Shown here: positions 18,630 to 27,158 of the stretch, in pieces
Layout of the letters: the number at the start of each line of letters is the position of its first letter
Position numbering within the stretch: the first letter of the stretch is position 1
From: Shewanella sp. UCD-KL12
Lineage (GTDB): Bacteria > Pseudomonadota > Gammaproteobacteria > Enterobacterales > Shewanellaceae
Assembly: GCF_001957125.1 (NCBI RefSeq)
Contig: NZ_MPHJ01000009.1
Span: 117,691 to 181,690 of the forward strand
Length of the DNA: 64,000 bases
Reading direction: 5' to 3'
Made by a program: the position numbers and the translations under genes
Notes under the pieces: model-generated
What the model was told of the DNA's origin: nothing
What the model saw: the letters and a program-made list of their open reading frames with translations, nothing else
Database searches by the model: none

Positions 18630-19856
18630 ATGTCTTGGGATCAGGTTTGGATTGACGTCAATGTGGCGACTATGTCTCCTTCTGTTTCAGCACCTTATGG
18701 TGCGATAACAGATGCCGCAATAGCAGTAAAAGAGGGCAAGATAATCTGGGTTGGCCCACGTTCTGAACTGCCAGAGTTTGATGTTTTGTCAACGCCAGTT
18801 TACAGAGGTAAAGGTGGCTGGATCACCCCTGGACTTATTGATGCCCATACTCATCTAGTGTTTGCTGGCAGCCGTGCCAATGAATTTGAGCTACGACTTC
18901 AAGGTGCCAGCTATGAGGAGATAGCACGCAGCGGTGGCGGTATTATCTCAACCGTTAAAGCTTGCCGTGAGGCCAGTGAAACTGAGTTATTTGAACTAGG
19001 TCGTAAGCGCCTCAATGCGCTAGCTAAAGAGGGTGTCACCACCGTTGAGATAAAGTCTGGCTATGGCCTAGATACTGAAACAGAACTCAAACTACTGCGC
19101 GTAGCCCGAGAGCTGGGTAAGCATCATCACGTCGATGTGAAAACCACCTTTCTCGGTGCTCATGCTATTCCGCCAGAATATAAAGATGATGTCGAAGGCT
19201 ATGTGGACATGGTCATCAATGAGATGCTTCCTGCTGTTATAGCAGAAGACTTAGCCGATGCCGCCGACGTATTTTGCGAAAACATCGCCTTTAGTGTCGA
19301 GCAGACAGAACGCGTACTTAGCGCGGCTAAAAAAGCTGGACTCGATATTAAGCTACACGCTGAACAGCTTTCTAACTTAGGCGGCTCAGCCATGGCGGCT
19401 AAACTAGGCGCCAAATCTGTCGACCATATCGAGTACCTAGATGAAGCTGGCGTTATTGCGCTGAGCAAAAGTGGAACCTGCGCGACCTTGCTCCCTGGTG
19501 CATTTTACTTCCTCCGTGAAACCCAGATGCCGCCTATAGAGCTACTACGCAAACACAAGGTTCCTATGGTGCTCGCCAGTGACTACAACCCTGGCTCATC
19601 GCCATTGTGCTCAAGCCTATTGATGCTCAATATGGGCTGTACCCTGTTCCGCTTAACACCAGAAGAAGCCTTACAAGGTATGACCTTAAATGCGGCTAAA
19701 GCCTTAGGCGTTGAGGAAAACGTTGGCTGCCTAGAAGTCGGTATGCAAGCCGATTTCTGTCTGTGGGATATCAGCACCCCAGCAGAGCTAGCCTACACAT
19801 ACGGAGCTGGGACTTGCATTGAGGTAGTTAAAGCTGGACACCTTATCCATCAGTGA
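18630..19856 (+). CDS. hutI: Imidazolonepropionase
   Basis: The 408-residue amidohydrolase opens 4-imidazolone-5-propionate to N-formimino-L-glutamate, the third step of histidine degradation. Metal ligands are visible: DAHTHLVFAG near residue 70, HAEQLS in the middle and DYNPGSSP near residue 310. The glutamate-containing KSGYGLD block is also present. The ATG at 18630 follows GAGGGAAAAGT. It is transcribed divergently from hutC. No hutG/hutF gene is adjacent, so the last step must be encoded elsewhere. Confidence 0.97.
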   Translation: MSWDQVWIDVNVATMSPSVSAPYGAITDAAIAVKEGKIIWVGPRSELPEFDVLSTPVYRGKGGWITPGLIDAHTHLVFAGSRANEFELRLQGASYEEIARSGGGIISTVKACREASETELFELGRKRLNALAKEGVTTVEIKSGYGLDTETELKLLRVARELGKHHHVDVKTTFLGAHAIPPEYKDDVEGYVDMVINEMLPAVIAEDLADAADVFCENIAFSVEQTERVLSAAKKAGLDIKLHAEQLSNLGGSAMAAKLGAKSVDHIEYLDEAGVIALSKSGTCATLLPGAFYFLRETQMPPIELLRKHKVPMVLASDYNPGSSPLCSSLLMLNMGCTLFRLTPEEALQGMTLNAAKALGVEENVGCLEVGMQADFCLWDISTPAELAYTYGAGTCIEVVKAGHLIHQ

Positions 19857-19928
19857 TTTATCACCTCTCTAACGATAGAGGTTAAATCGCTTTTGCTGTA
19901 GCCCTAAAGGGTCAGGTATTTAGCTAGC

Positions 19929-20016
19929 GCAATTGATAACCATGACCTCATGGTTATCAATTGCTTGCAGCAGGTGCTGCATATGGACATGCGAATGTCG
20001 TGATCACATGGATGTG
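19929..20016. repeat. Hairpin block 1
   Basis: The block starts with a perfect 16-bp stem (19929-19944 with 19949-19964, loop ACCT). It continues with GCAGCA/TGCTGC (19967-19980), GACAT/ATGTC (19986-19999) and CACAT/ATGTG (20005-20016). The last two share the form xACAT-loop-ATGTx, which returns in block 3. Confidence 0.7.
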
Positions 20017-20110
20017 AATAAACGACCTTATTTGCGAATCTTCTATCACTCCATGAATGCTCATTTTAACATTTACCCATAATGTTACCTATCACCTGCC
20101 GTGGGCTTAC

Positions 20111-20200
20111 GTGCAGATACTTCTGCGAGACGCTGTGAAACCATCCCTGGCCGCTTTACGGTTTCATCTCTGAAACCGAAACTCGCAGCCGTATCTGCAC
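20111..20200. repeat. Hairpin block 2: nested stem with alternative inner pairing
   Basis: An outer stem GTGCAGATAC (20111-20120) / GTATCTGCAC (20191-20200) encloses CTGCGAG (20123-20129) / CTCGCAG (20182-20188). Inside, GGTTTCA (20160-20166) can pair with TGAAACC on either side (20136-20142 or 20171-20177), so two inner folds are mutually exclusive. Confidence 0.7.
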
Positions 20201-20364
20201 TGACTTACTATCTCGTCAAATCTAATTCATAAATACCCGTTAACTAATACCCAGAAAGATCTGCCAATCTCAATGGAACTTATATTTTTATGATTAGCAG
20301 CGAAACTCATGATCATGACTAACCAATGTAAATATTTACGACAACTATTCCCCGTTGGAAGTTG

Positions 20365-20671
20365 CCGATGGGTGTTGGAATAGATGGCGTGAGACCGACA
20401 TGGATGTCGGGTTAACTTTCGGGGGGCAGGATGCTCCATCGGAAGTGTTAGCGATTGATCCATAAACACAGAGGCCCGTACTTAATGCATGTAACTTCGC
20501 CGGGGCGTAATGGTGGTTCCAAGGAGGATAAGGACGAGCAGTCCTCCTTGGTCGGGTGTGGGTGGAAAACCCACGACTTTCTTCGGTCGTTAGACCGACA
20601 TGCTTATCAGAGAAAAGCGATAAGAGGCTGTTGCAGCCATGACAGTAACTATCAATCCAAACGAAGTTTGG
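20365..20671. repeat. Hairpin block 3: run of small stems
   Basis: Successive inverted repeats are: CCGATGG/CCATCGG (20365-20371 with 20436-20442) enclosing CCGACAT/ATGTCGG (20395-20410); CCAAGGAGGA/TCCTCCTTGG (20519-20551); GTGGGT/ACCCAC (20558-20574); TCGGTC/GACCGA (20583-20598); CTTATC/GATAAG (20603-20624); GGCTG/CAGCC (20626-20638); and CCAAAC/GTTTGG (20657-20671). Loops are mostly 2-13 bases and the stems follow one another closely from 20519 on. Confidence 0.7.
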
Positions 20672-20709
20672 AAAATTCAAACTGATTAAGTTTATGATCG
20701 CAGCATAAA

Positions 20710-21273
20710 CTAGAATCGATAATGTAGACCAACCCCATACTGGACTAGGCTAATATCGGCGTAATACATATCTAGCTCACCTGATTCAGGCTCTGTCTCA
20801 TTGATCTCATAAAACAGGCGAAGCGCAAGAGACTCAGTTAAGGTGACATCAACACCGGCACCAAACAACCAACCTGTTCCTTTGTAACTCTCATCATTAT
20901 CGTCATCATCACTGTAAGTGTTATTGATGACTAAGCCTGCCTTAAGGTAAACCGTAACGCTATCTGTAAACGCATGACGAACAACAGGTGAGATGCTCAG
21001 CGCTGCCATACGAAAATCGCCTTCATCGACAAAGCTGTCGGTTGCGAAAATGCTGGCTTCAAGGCCGAAACTATCATTGAAATTATAACCACCATACACA
21101 CCTAGCCCTATCGCAGACTCATCAAAGGTTCCGATATTATCTTCTATGCTAGTGTTATTTGCCTGACCACCTAAGTAAAAGCCTAGGTCTTTCGCTGCAA
21201 AGGCTGAAGTTGGTGCGATGAGTAATATGGCCGCTGTTAAAAGAGGCATGGTCAACAGAGTATTGAATTTCAT
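20710..21273 (-). CDS. Outer-membrane beta-barrel protein (OmpA/OMP_b-brl type)
   Basis: The 187-residue protein has a signal peptide (MKFNTLL..., cleavage after AFA near residue 26). Eight-stranded barrel features follow: LGFYLGGQ, GLGVYGGYNF, GLEASIF and GTGWLFGAGVDVTL. It ends in the strand VGLHYRF with terminal Phe, the signature recognised by the BAM complex. I chose the ATG at 21273, which has an AGGGA ribosome site 7 bp upstream, over an upstream in-frame ATG at 21345. The function is likely structural or adhesive; no enzyme motif is seen. Confidence 0.8.
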   Translation of the reverse strand: MKFNTLLTMPLLTAAILLIAPTSAFAAKDLGFYLGGQANNTSIEDNIGTFDESAIGLGVYGGYNFNDSFGLEASIFATDSFVDEGDFRMAALSISPVVRHAFTDSVTVYLKAGLVINNTYSDDDDNDESYKGTGWLFGAGVDVTLTESLALRLFYEINETEPESGELDMYYADISLVQYGVGLHYRF

Positions 21274-21464
21274 TGCTATCCCTATATGTTTCAATTTACC
21301 AATATCAAACCAAATATCAGTAGCTATCCTTAAAAACACAAGCATATTAACTTCTTACAAACATAAAGACAAAGTTTATCAACCAAAAGTGCCACAAGTA
21401 TGATGAGTTATTTTCAAGAAATTGAGCGCTAACAATCATCTTCCCAATAACAAGGAGGCTGCCG

Positions 21465-21938
21465 CTAGCGCGTTTCTTTACGCTTCATCAGTCTGTTTAA
21501 ACCATAAAGCAATAACACGGAGGTTGAAGCAACAAGTGGGGTTACCGATGTATGACTAGCAAGTAAGGTACTAAAGTCGAATGTTGGCGATATAAGCAAA
21601 AAGCAGACGAACAGCATGGGGAACTGCATTAGCGAGGTAGATAATAGGTTGTCGGGAAATTTTGCTAGCAACTTTCGATAGCTAAAATAGAAGACAAAGG
21701 ACAGAAAAACAATGAGGGTGACATCATGCAAGATCAGCCAGAGATTCTCGATACTATTTTCATGATAGTTTGGCACTGACTGTAAGTATCTCAACATATG
21801 GTTTGCTGTATAACTGAATAACTGCAAATTCGCTTCGACTAAAAACAATCCCAAAATGAACGCAGGCAGATATCTGGCAACTGTAACTATCCCACCTTTA
21901 AAACCTTGCCATTTTGTAACCCATTTTGCATTTTCCAC
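21465..21938 (-). CDS. Uncharacterised integral membrane protein
   Basis: The 157-residue protein has four predicted membrane helices (about 22-44, 66-86, 102-118 and 128-148) and a basic C-terminus. I do not recognise a family. The start is GTG at 21938, supported by an AAGGAG ribosome site 7 bp upstream. It lies between the barrel protein and the ABC export operon on the same strand, but a gap with an 8-bp tandem repeat separates it from the latter. Confidence 0.6.
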   Translation of the reverse strand: MENAKWVTKWQGFKGGIVTVARYLPAFILGLFLVEANLQLFSYTANHMLRYLQSVPNYHENSIENLWLILHDVTLIVFLSFVFYFSYRKLLAKFPDNLLSTSLMQFPMLFVCFLLISPTFDFSTLLASHTSVTPLVASTSVLLLYGLNRLMKRKETR

Positions 21939-22036
21939 TCGCCAACTCCTTTGAACAATATTGACAACAAAAGCTAACTGCTAGCCTTACAATATGTGCT
22001 TAGGGTACAAGAATGCATTACGTAAAACAAAAACAA

Positions 22037-22066
22037 CGACAAAGCGACAAAGCGACAAAGCGACAA
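22037..22066. repeat. 8-bp tandem repeat (CGACAAAG), about 3.75 copies
   Basis: Three perfect units of CGACAAAG and a partial fourth (CGACAA) lie between the membrane-protein gene and the ABC permease gene. Such short arrays can change length by slippage. Confidence 0.85.
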
Positions 22067-22108
22067 CTAATACTCACATTAACTTCAACGAGCCGTTATC
22101 CATTATGG

Positions 22109-24487
22109 TTACAACCTTAATAAGGTGCTTATATTTTGCTTTAGCACACCTCTAGCCGCCCATAAGGTAATAGTTATAATAAAGAGTAGGCTTAAAGTGA
22201 CACACCCCGCCCACACGAGCGGCTGTAATAGAGAAACCCCCATAGATGCCTGACTATAATTGTCGAGCATAAAGCTGATGGACATACTGATCGCGATGGC
22301 AAGCATAGTTAACCCTAGATTCAGCCACACCATACTCAGCATTAAAGTTTGCTTTTGTCCTCCGACAGCTAGCATCACAGCCCACTTCATCTGCTCGCTT
22401 TTCACTGAATAGCTGAACTTGTTGTATAGCGTACACACAACCAAAGCGATAATGAGTAAGGCCATTACACTAGAGGTTAAAAACAGCAGCTTACCAGCGG
22501 CATCGGTATCCACGATTTGTTGTACTAGCGTATTGCCTTCGCTATAACTCAATTTAGGTGATTGCAACGAAGCCCAATCATTTAGGTGGGATGAGATCGC
22601 GGCTTTATCTCCACCTTTGGAGTAAAAAACGGGTGCAATACGGTTGGCAAGAAGCGGATTTTGATCTTTGAGATTCAAATAAATTAGCGGCTTAACAGTT
22701 TGCGCTATCCCGAAATGAGGCTGGTCAGTAACTATACCTGCAATACGAACCTGCTTTTCATAATAGAAACCTGACACCTTAAGCGTTAACCCTTTTGTCG
22801 CTCGCCAACTGCTTAAGCCCAACTCATTCGCGAGCTGAGACGCCATGGTTTGATTGAGCATTACACTATTTTCAAGCAAGTCTCCTGGGGCAGCGAGTCG
22901 AACACCTAATAAACTAAAATAGTTTTCAGAAACATACAGACCATTTATCGGCTTCTCTAAACTGGTACCACTCTCCACTTGATACTTTAATGACTGAGCA
23001 CCAAGCTGGGTAAATTGTCTTGATGACAATGCTAACTGATTACCTGCAACCGACCATCGACCATTGAGCTGTTTAGCACTCATGATCAAACTTAAACTGC
23101 CATTGGCTTTAGGTTGAAAGCTTAAGATATCGTCAGCAATCTCAACCGAACTATATTTACGCCACTCGTCAGACATTAAGCTTAAGGAAAGTACACTAAC
23201 CCCAGTAATAACCACGAGTTGTAATAACAAAATAAACCGCGTAGCTCTTTGTTGAGCTTTAGTCATATGCCCCTGCTTACCCCGCGAAAAGGTGCTCTTT
23301 ATGGCCCCCTTCAATGGCATTAACGCACAAACCATAAACAGGCCCAGAGAGACAAAAAGCGCAAACAGCCACAACCAGAAATTAAAATTAACCCCCTGAT
23401 TAAAATATTGCTCATATACAGTAATACTGCTTGCGTATTGAACCACTAAAAAACCGATAATAGGGCTAACAATACCCACGAAAGCCAATGCAACAATATT
23501 TTCTTTTAGCAACTGATAAACCAAAGTTCTACTATCGCCACCAAGGGCTATCTTAAGGCTCATCTCAGATCGCCTAACAATACCTTGCTGTGTATAGGCT
23601 GAAACGATGCCACTAAAAATAATAAAACCAAAGCCTGCCAATAACAGCAGTAATATCCACGCCTGACGTTGTAGAACATCACGGCCATTAGGGTTCAGTT
23701 CTACGCCCTCGATTAACCATGGCTGAAAGTGGTGATCAACAAAGCCACCTTCCGGTCTAGGAGTCTGCTGTTTTAAGTTCCTATAGGCGCTCTGAAGTTG
23801 CTCCAAATCTTGTTTCTGTGATAGCTGCGCAAAACCATAACGGTTGGCTTGAGTCTTCAAAAATACATCAGGATTATCATCAAACTGCTCAGGCACACCT
23901 AGCTGCAGAAAGGTATCGGGTAACCAGAGGTCGATCTCCATATCGCCGAGCTTTTTCATAGAAATAGGGGCACTGCCAGCAATTAAAAATGGACTATCAC
24001 GATAATATAATGCGTCTTGCTGTGACGAAGCCGATGGCTCAAAATGCTGCTGCCAAAATTGTTGTGACACTATGCCTCGTTTAGCTTCAAAATTTGCCAA
24101 CGAAAATGGTGCAGGTAAGGCAAGTAGCTCAATAGCGCTTTGAGAGTAAAATCCAATCGTTAACCTAGGCAACTCTTGCAAACCTAGGGTTATAGCACTG
24201 CGCTTGGTGGCAATGGTTGCTACCCGCTCGACACCAGACACTCCAAGCATCAAATCAACTTCAAAGCCTGAAGTTGGTTGCAGGTTACTGTTCAAGTCTT
24301 TACTAGCAATGGTCACTATTGGTTGATTACTACCTACCCATTGGGGGCGGTCACTATTAAGTAACCAAAAAAGGTTAATCACAAACCCCATCAAGCTGCA
24401 AAAGAGACATAAACTTAGCAGCAATATCGACCATATCCCACGTTGACCTCGCCACTTGCGCCAACCATATGCAAGATCAAACAGCAT
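22109..24487 (-). CDS. ABC exporter permease, FtsX/MacB-like with duplicated modules
   Basis: The 792-residue protein has the two-module layout of large FtsX-like permeases. Each module is a membrane helix, a large periplasmic domain and three further helices: first module about 1-400, second about 410-792. The ATG at 24487 has an AGGAG site 7 bp upstream and overlaps the upstream ATPase gene by 11 bp, so translation is coupled; a longer in-frame start at 24574 is inside the ATPase gene and unlikely. With the adjacent ATPase and adaptor it should form a MacAB-type exporter that pushes substrate from periplasm to outside rather than importing. The substrate is unknown. Confidence 0.82.
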   Translation of the reverse strand: MLFDLAYGWRKWRGQRGIWSILLLSLCLFCSLMGFVINLFWLLNSDRPQWVGSNQPIVTIASKDLNSNLQPTSGFEVDLMLGVSGVERVATIATKRSAITLGLQELPRLTIGFYSQSAIELLALPAPFSLANFEAKRGIVSQQFWQQHFEPSASSQQDALYYRDSPFLIAGSAPISMKKLGDMEIDLWLPDTFLQLGVPEQFDDNPDVFLKTQANRYGFAQLSQKQDLEQLQSAYRNLKQQTPRPEGGFVDHHFQPWLIEGVELNPNGRDVLQRQAWILLLLLAGFGFIIFSGIVSAYTQQGIVRRSEMSLKIALGGDSRTLVYQLLKENIVALAFVGIVSPIIGFLVVQYASSITVYEQYFNQGVNFNFWLWLFALFVSLGLFMVCALMPLKGAIKSTFSRGKQGHMTKAQQRATRFILLLQLVVITGVSVLSLSLMSDEWRKYSSVEIADDILSFQPKANGSLSLIMSAKQLNGRWSVAGNQLALSSRQFTQLGAQSLKYQVESGTSLEKPINGLYVSENYFSLLGVRLAAPGDLLENSVMLNQTMASQLANELGLSSWRATKGLTLKVSGFYYEKQVRIAGIVTDQPHFGIAQTVKPLIYLNLKDQNPLLANRIAPVFYSKGGDKAAISSHLNDWASLQSPKLSYSEGNTLVQQIVDTDAAGKLLFLTSSVMALLIIALVVCTLYNKFSYSVKSEQMKWAVMLAVGGQKQTLMLSMVWLNLGLTMLAIAISMSISFMLDNYSQASMGVSLLQPLVWAGCVTLSLLFIITITLWAARGVLKQNISTLLRL

Positions 24488-25184
24488 GCTTGAACTCCTG
24501 CAATGGAATAGGTTGAATCTCACCATCACAAATTTTAAATGCTTTATGGCAATAAGCAGCAACAGCTGGATCATGGGTAATAATCAGTACCGTTCTCCCC
24601 TCTTGGTGTAGGCCACTAAGTAGCTCCATCACATTGTCAGAATTGGCAGAATCGAGGTTACCCGTTGGTTCATCGCATAAAATAATATCTGGCTGACAGA
24701 TAAGTGCCCTAGCAATTGCGATTCTTTGCTGCTGCCCGCCTGATAGCTCAGCAGGGAAAAATGACTTTTTATCCGCTAAACCGACCTTGCGAAGTACTTC
24801 ATCGATCTTTGCCTCATAGTCATCACGACTAATAGTTTGATTAAAGCGCAAAGGTACCGTTAGGTTCTCAGTGACCGTCATGTCGGCAATCAAATTGAAA
24901 TTTTGAAACACCCAGCCTATATGCCCATTTCGCAGCTGGCTGAGCTGGTAAGTAGATAGAGTGCTAACATCTTGACCACAGAGAAGGTACTGACCACTGT
25001 CGGCTATATCGAGCAACCCCATAATCGACAATAAGGTAGACTTACCACTGCCAGACTGACCCAAGATAGCGACCATATCGCCACTATGAACCGTAAAATC
25101 AATCTGCTTTAAAACATGGTTCTCTCCAGCCCCATTAACAAATGACCGATTTAGGCCTTTGAGTTCAATTACACAGTTATTCAT
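24477..25184 (-). CDS. ABC exporter ATP-binding protein, MacB/LolD type
   Basis: The 235-residue ATPase has a complete set of motifs: Walker A GQSGSGKS near residue 42, Q-loop FQNFNL, signature LSGGQQQR, Walker B IILCDEP with TGNLDS after it, and the switch His in ITHDP. The TGNLDS extension is typical of the LolD/MacB/FtsE group that drives FtsX-like permeases. The ATG at 25184 overlaps the adaptor gene by 8 bp. It powers the adjacent permease. Confidence 0.9.
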   Translation of the reverse strand: MNNCVIELKGLNRSFVNGAGENHVLKQIDFTVHSGDMVAILGQSGSGKSTLLSIMGLLDIADSGQYLLCGQDVSTLSTYQLSQLRNGHIGWVFQNFNLIADMTVTENLTVPLRFNQTISRDDYEAKIDEVLRKVGLADKKSFFPAELSGGQQQRIAIARALICQPDIILCDEPTGNLDSANSDNVMELLSGLHQEGRTVLIITHDPAVAAYCHKAFKICDGEIQPIPLQEFKHAV

Positions 25185-26451
25185 AAATATCAGCCACCAT
25201 AATTTGAGAGACACTAGCTAGATGCTTAGGAACTCGCGTTAAAATCTGCTCCCCTTGGTAAGCACCATCTAACACCTGCATCTGTTCACCCGCTATATCA
25301 CCCACATTAATACTACGTAGCAGAAATACCTCACCCGCCTCATCTAAAACAAACAGTGAATATTCACGATGAGGCCGAATAACACCAACAGGTCTATTTA
25401 CCACTAATATATTTTTATGATCTGCGACTTCTATGCTGGCGTTAACATCTATATTTGGTCTAACCGCCGCTGGAAGTTTATTATTAAAACTAATATCAAT
25501 TTCAACGCTGCCATTATTAACGGTTGGTTCAACTCTTGATACCTGCCCAAATATCTCAACACCTTTAAACTGAATTTGAGCAACTAAACCTGAACTCACA
25601 TATTCGGCATCGGATGCGGTAATATTAATACGCGCATAATAGGAGGAAAGATCAGCGATCATGCCTACTGCCTGACCTTCATCAACACGTCTACCAATAT
25701 CAAGATCATCCGATAACTCAGTTAACATACCGTCCATACTGGCGCGAATGTTGAGTTGTTCAACCTCTGAGACTAACAGCTCTCGCTGCTTAATGGCTTT
25801 TTCCAATCGATACTGACCTGAGTCATCAATGGCCTTACGGGTTTTCTTCAGCGTCTGTAAGCGGCTGAGTTCCATCTGCAAAATAGCATCCTCTTGCTCC
25901 CATGCTACTTGGGCCTTATGTAGATCCAGCGTAGAAATGACCTGATTATCTTTAAGCTTTTTATGTGCCACTAACTCAGCGTCAGCTAATGCTAACCTCA
26001 CCTTAGCTAAGCGAATCTGGCCTCGCTGGTCATCGAGCGCCTGAATTGATTCAGCAATAATTCGTTGCTGATTAGCTTGCTCCTCTAATAAGGCTAACTC
26101 ACTGGTTTCCATCAGGCGTTCAAGTTTTGGATTATTAAGGCTTAATATAATTTGGCCTTTTTTTACTAAACTACCTGGCTTTTTAAATACTTCGACGATA
26201 TGACCGCCACTTAAGGCATTAATACCGCGTTGAATTCTTGGGACAAATTTTCCGTAACCAGAAACGGTAACATTGAGAGGGGAAGTGATAATTTCATCAA
26301 TAGGGGAGTTTTGATGAACCTTGTCTGATGAGAAGGCTTGATTACCTGCAAAAAAAATCAAAAATAGTGAAATCACGACTATCGATATAACAAAAGTAAA
26401 CCAAGCTACTTTGCTATTTCGACTCCTATCCTTAGGGATCTCAAACATCAT
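25177..26451 (-). CDS. Periplasmic adaptor (membrane fusion protein), HlyD/MacA-like
   Basis: The 424-residue protein has one N-terminal membrane anchor (about 15-37), a lipoyl-like half (GGHIVEVFKKPGSLVKKGQIIL), a long coiled-coil hairpin (about 115-215, rich in Leu/Gln/Glu), the second lipoyl half and a beta-barrel. These are the parts of MFP adaptors that connect an inner-membrane exporter to an outer-membrane tunnel. It is the first gene of the operon adaptor-ATPase-permease. No outer-membrane factor (TolC-like) gene is adjacent. Confidence 0.88.
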   Translation of the reverse strand: MMFEIPKDRSRNSKVAWFTFVISIVVISLFLIFFAGNQAFSSDKVHQNSPIDEIITSPLNVTVSGYGKFVPRIQRGINALSGGHIVEVFKKPGSLVKKGQIILSLNNPKLERLMETSELALLEEQANQQRIIAESIQALDDQRGQIRLAKVRLALADAELVAHKKLKDNQVISTLDLHKAQVAWEQEDAILQMELSRLQTLKKTRKAIDDSGQYRLEKAIKQRELLVSEVEQLNIRASMDGMLTELSDDLDIGRRVDEGQAVGMIADLSSYYARINITASDAEYVSSGLVAQIQFKGVEIFGQVSRVEPTVNNGSVEIDISFNNKLPAAVRPNIDVNASIEVADHKNILVVNRPVGVIRPHREYSLFVLDEAGEVFLLRSINVGDIAGEQMQVLDGAYQGEQILTRVPKHLASVSQIMVADIYE

Positions 26452-26594
26452 AAAATTCCATTTAATTTAGACGATTAATAACAATATAAACAAAAACTAG
26501 AAGTTACAAGGTATTTTATGAAGGCTTGACTATGACCCTGAACATGCTAGCTTTTAAAATCTTCAAGCTATATAACTTTTAATAAGGATGTTAA

Positions 26595-27101
26595 ATGTAT
26601 ATCTCACCACTCAAGTTCAGCCTTAATTTCTTGCTACCCTTTATTGTTATTTTCAGCCCTATCTCATATGCACAAACCAATAACAGTCAAGTAACTCCCA
26701 TTGGTGGCGGAGTTAAATCTAAATTTCTAAATATCGTTTCAAACTCCAAGGAGCAACATAGATTTCCGGGCCTATACATATATAACACCAAAAAGCAGCA
26801 GTTCCTCAGCAAGCAAGATGCCGAAGCTTATCTGCTGACCTTAGATGATCAAGCAGTCTGGTCAACACTGACAAATCAATGGACTAAAGAGACCAGTCAG
26901 TTTTCGACAACTAACCAAGATCTCGCTAAAACACTACCTATGCTAAAACTCGATCGTGAATTTCTGATTCTTTACGATAACCTCCCCGAGCCTATGTTAG
27001 AGCAATTTAAGGCAATGGATCCTGAGTTAAAACTGAAAGATGCCACTCTTAAGTCTGTTCTTAGCAGCCTTGAAAACTCAAGAAGTTACACCACTTATTA
27101 A
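26595..27101 (+). CDS. Small secreted protein, divergent from the ABC export operon
   Basis: The 168-residue protein has a clear signal peptide (about 1-26, ending SYAQ) and a mature part of about 142 residues with no cysteine. It begins with a glycine-rich stretch (TPIGGGVKSK). The start is ATG at 26595, after AAGGATGTTAA. I do not recognise a family. Its position, 143 bp from and divergent to a MacAB-like operon, suggests a partner or substrate of that exporter, but this is only context. An inverted repeat at 27114-27150 follows the gene. Confidence 0.6.
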   Translation: MYISPLKFSLNFLLPFIVIFSPISYAQTNNSQVTPIGGGVKSKFLNIVSNSKEQHRFPGLYIYNTKKQQFLSKQDAEAYLLTLDDQAVWSTLTNQWTKETSQFSTTNQDLAKTLPMLKLDREFLILYDNLPEPMLEQFKAMDPELKLKDATLKSVLSSLENSRSYTTY

Positions 27102-27113
27102 GCGAATAGGCAG

Positions 27114-27150
27114 CCTCAAAGTATTGGATCTAATATCGAATACTTTGAGG
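27114..27150. terminator. Long inverted repeat between convergent genes
   Basis: CCTCAAAGTATT (27114-27125) pairs perfectly with AATACTTTGAGG (27139-27150). It sits just after one stop codon and just before the stop codon of the convergent gene. No T tract follows, so it is a possible weak or factor-dependent terminator for both genes. Confidence 0.5.
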
Positions 27151-27158
27151 TAACAGCG

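Larger units (their letters stand above)
19857..20709. other. Gene-free region filled with short hairpins
   Basis: About 850 bp separate hutI from the next gene. The ORFs that can be drawn here lack ribosome sites and family resemblance and run through the inverted repeats. The region instead holds at least a dozen short inverted repeats in three blocks (19929-20016, 20111-20200, 20365-20671), described separately. Confidence 0.7.

Noticed and set aside
20227..20685. Three overlapping ORFs of 76-111 codons in both directions inside hairpin block 3
   Set aside because: They run through a series of inverted repeats, lack ribosome sites and show no family resemblance; the sequence is better explained by hairpins.
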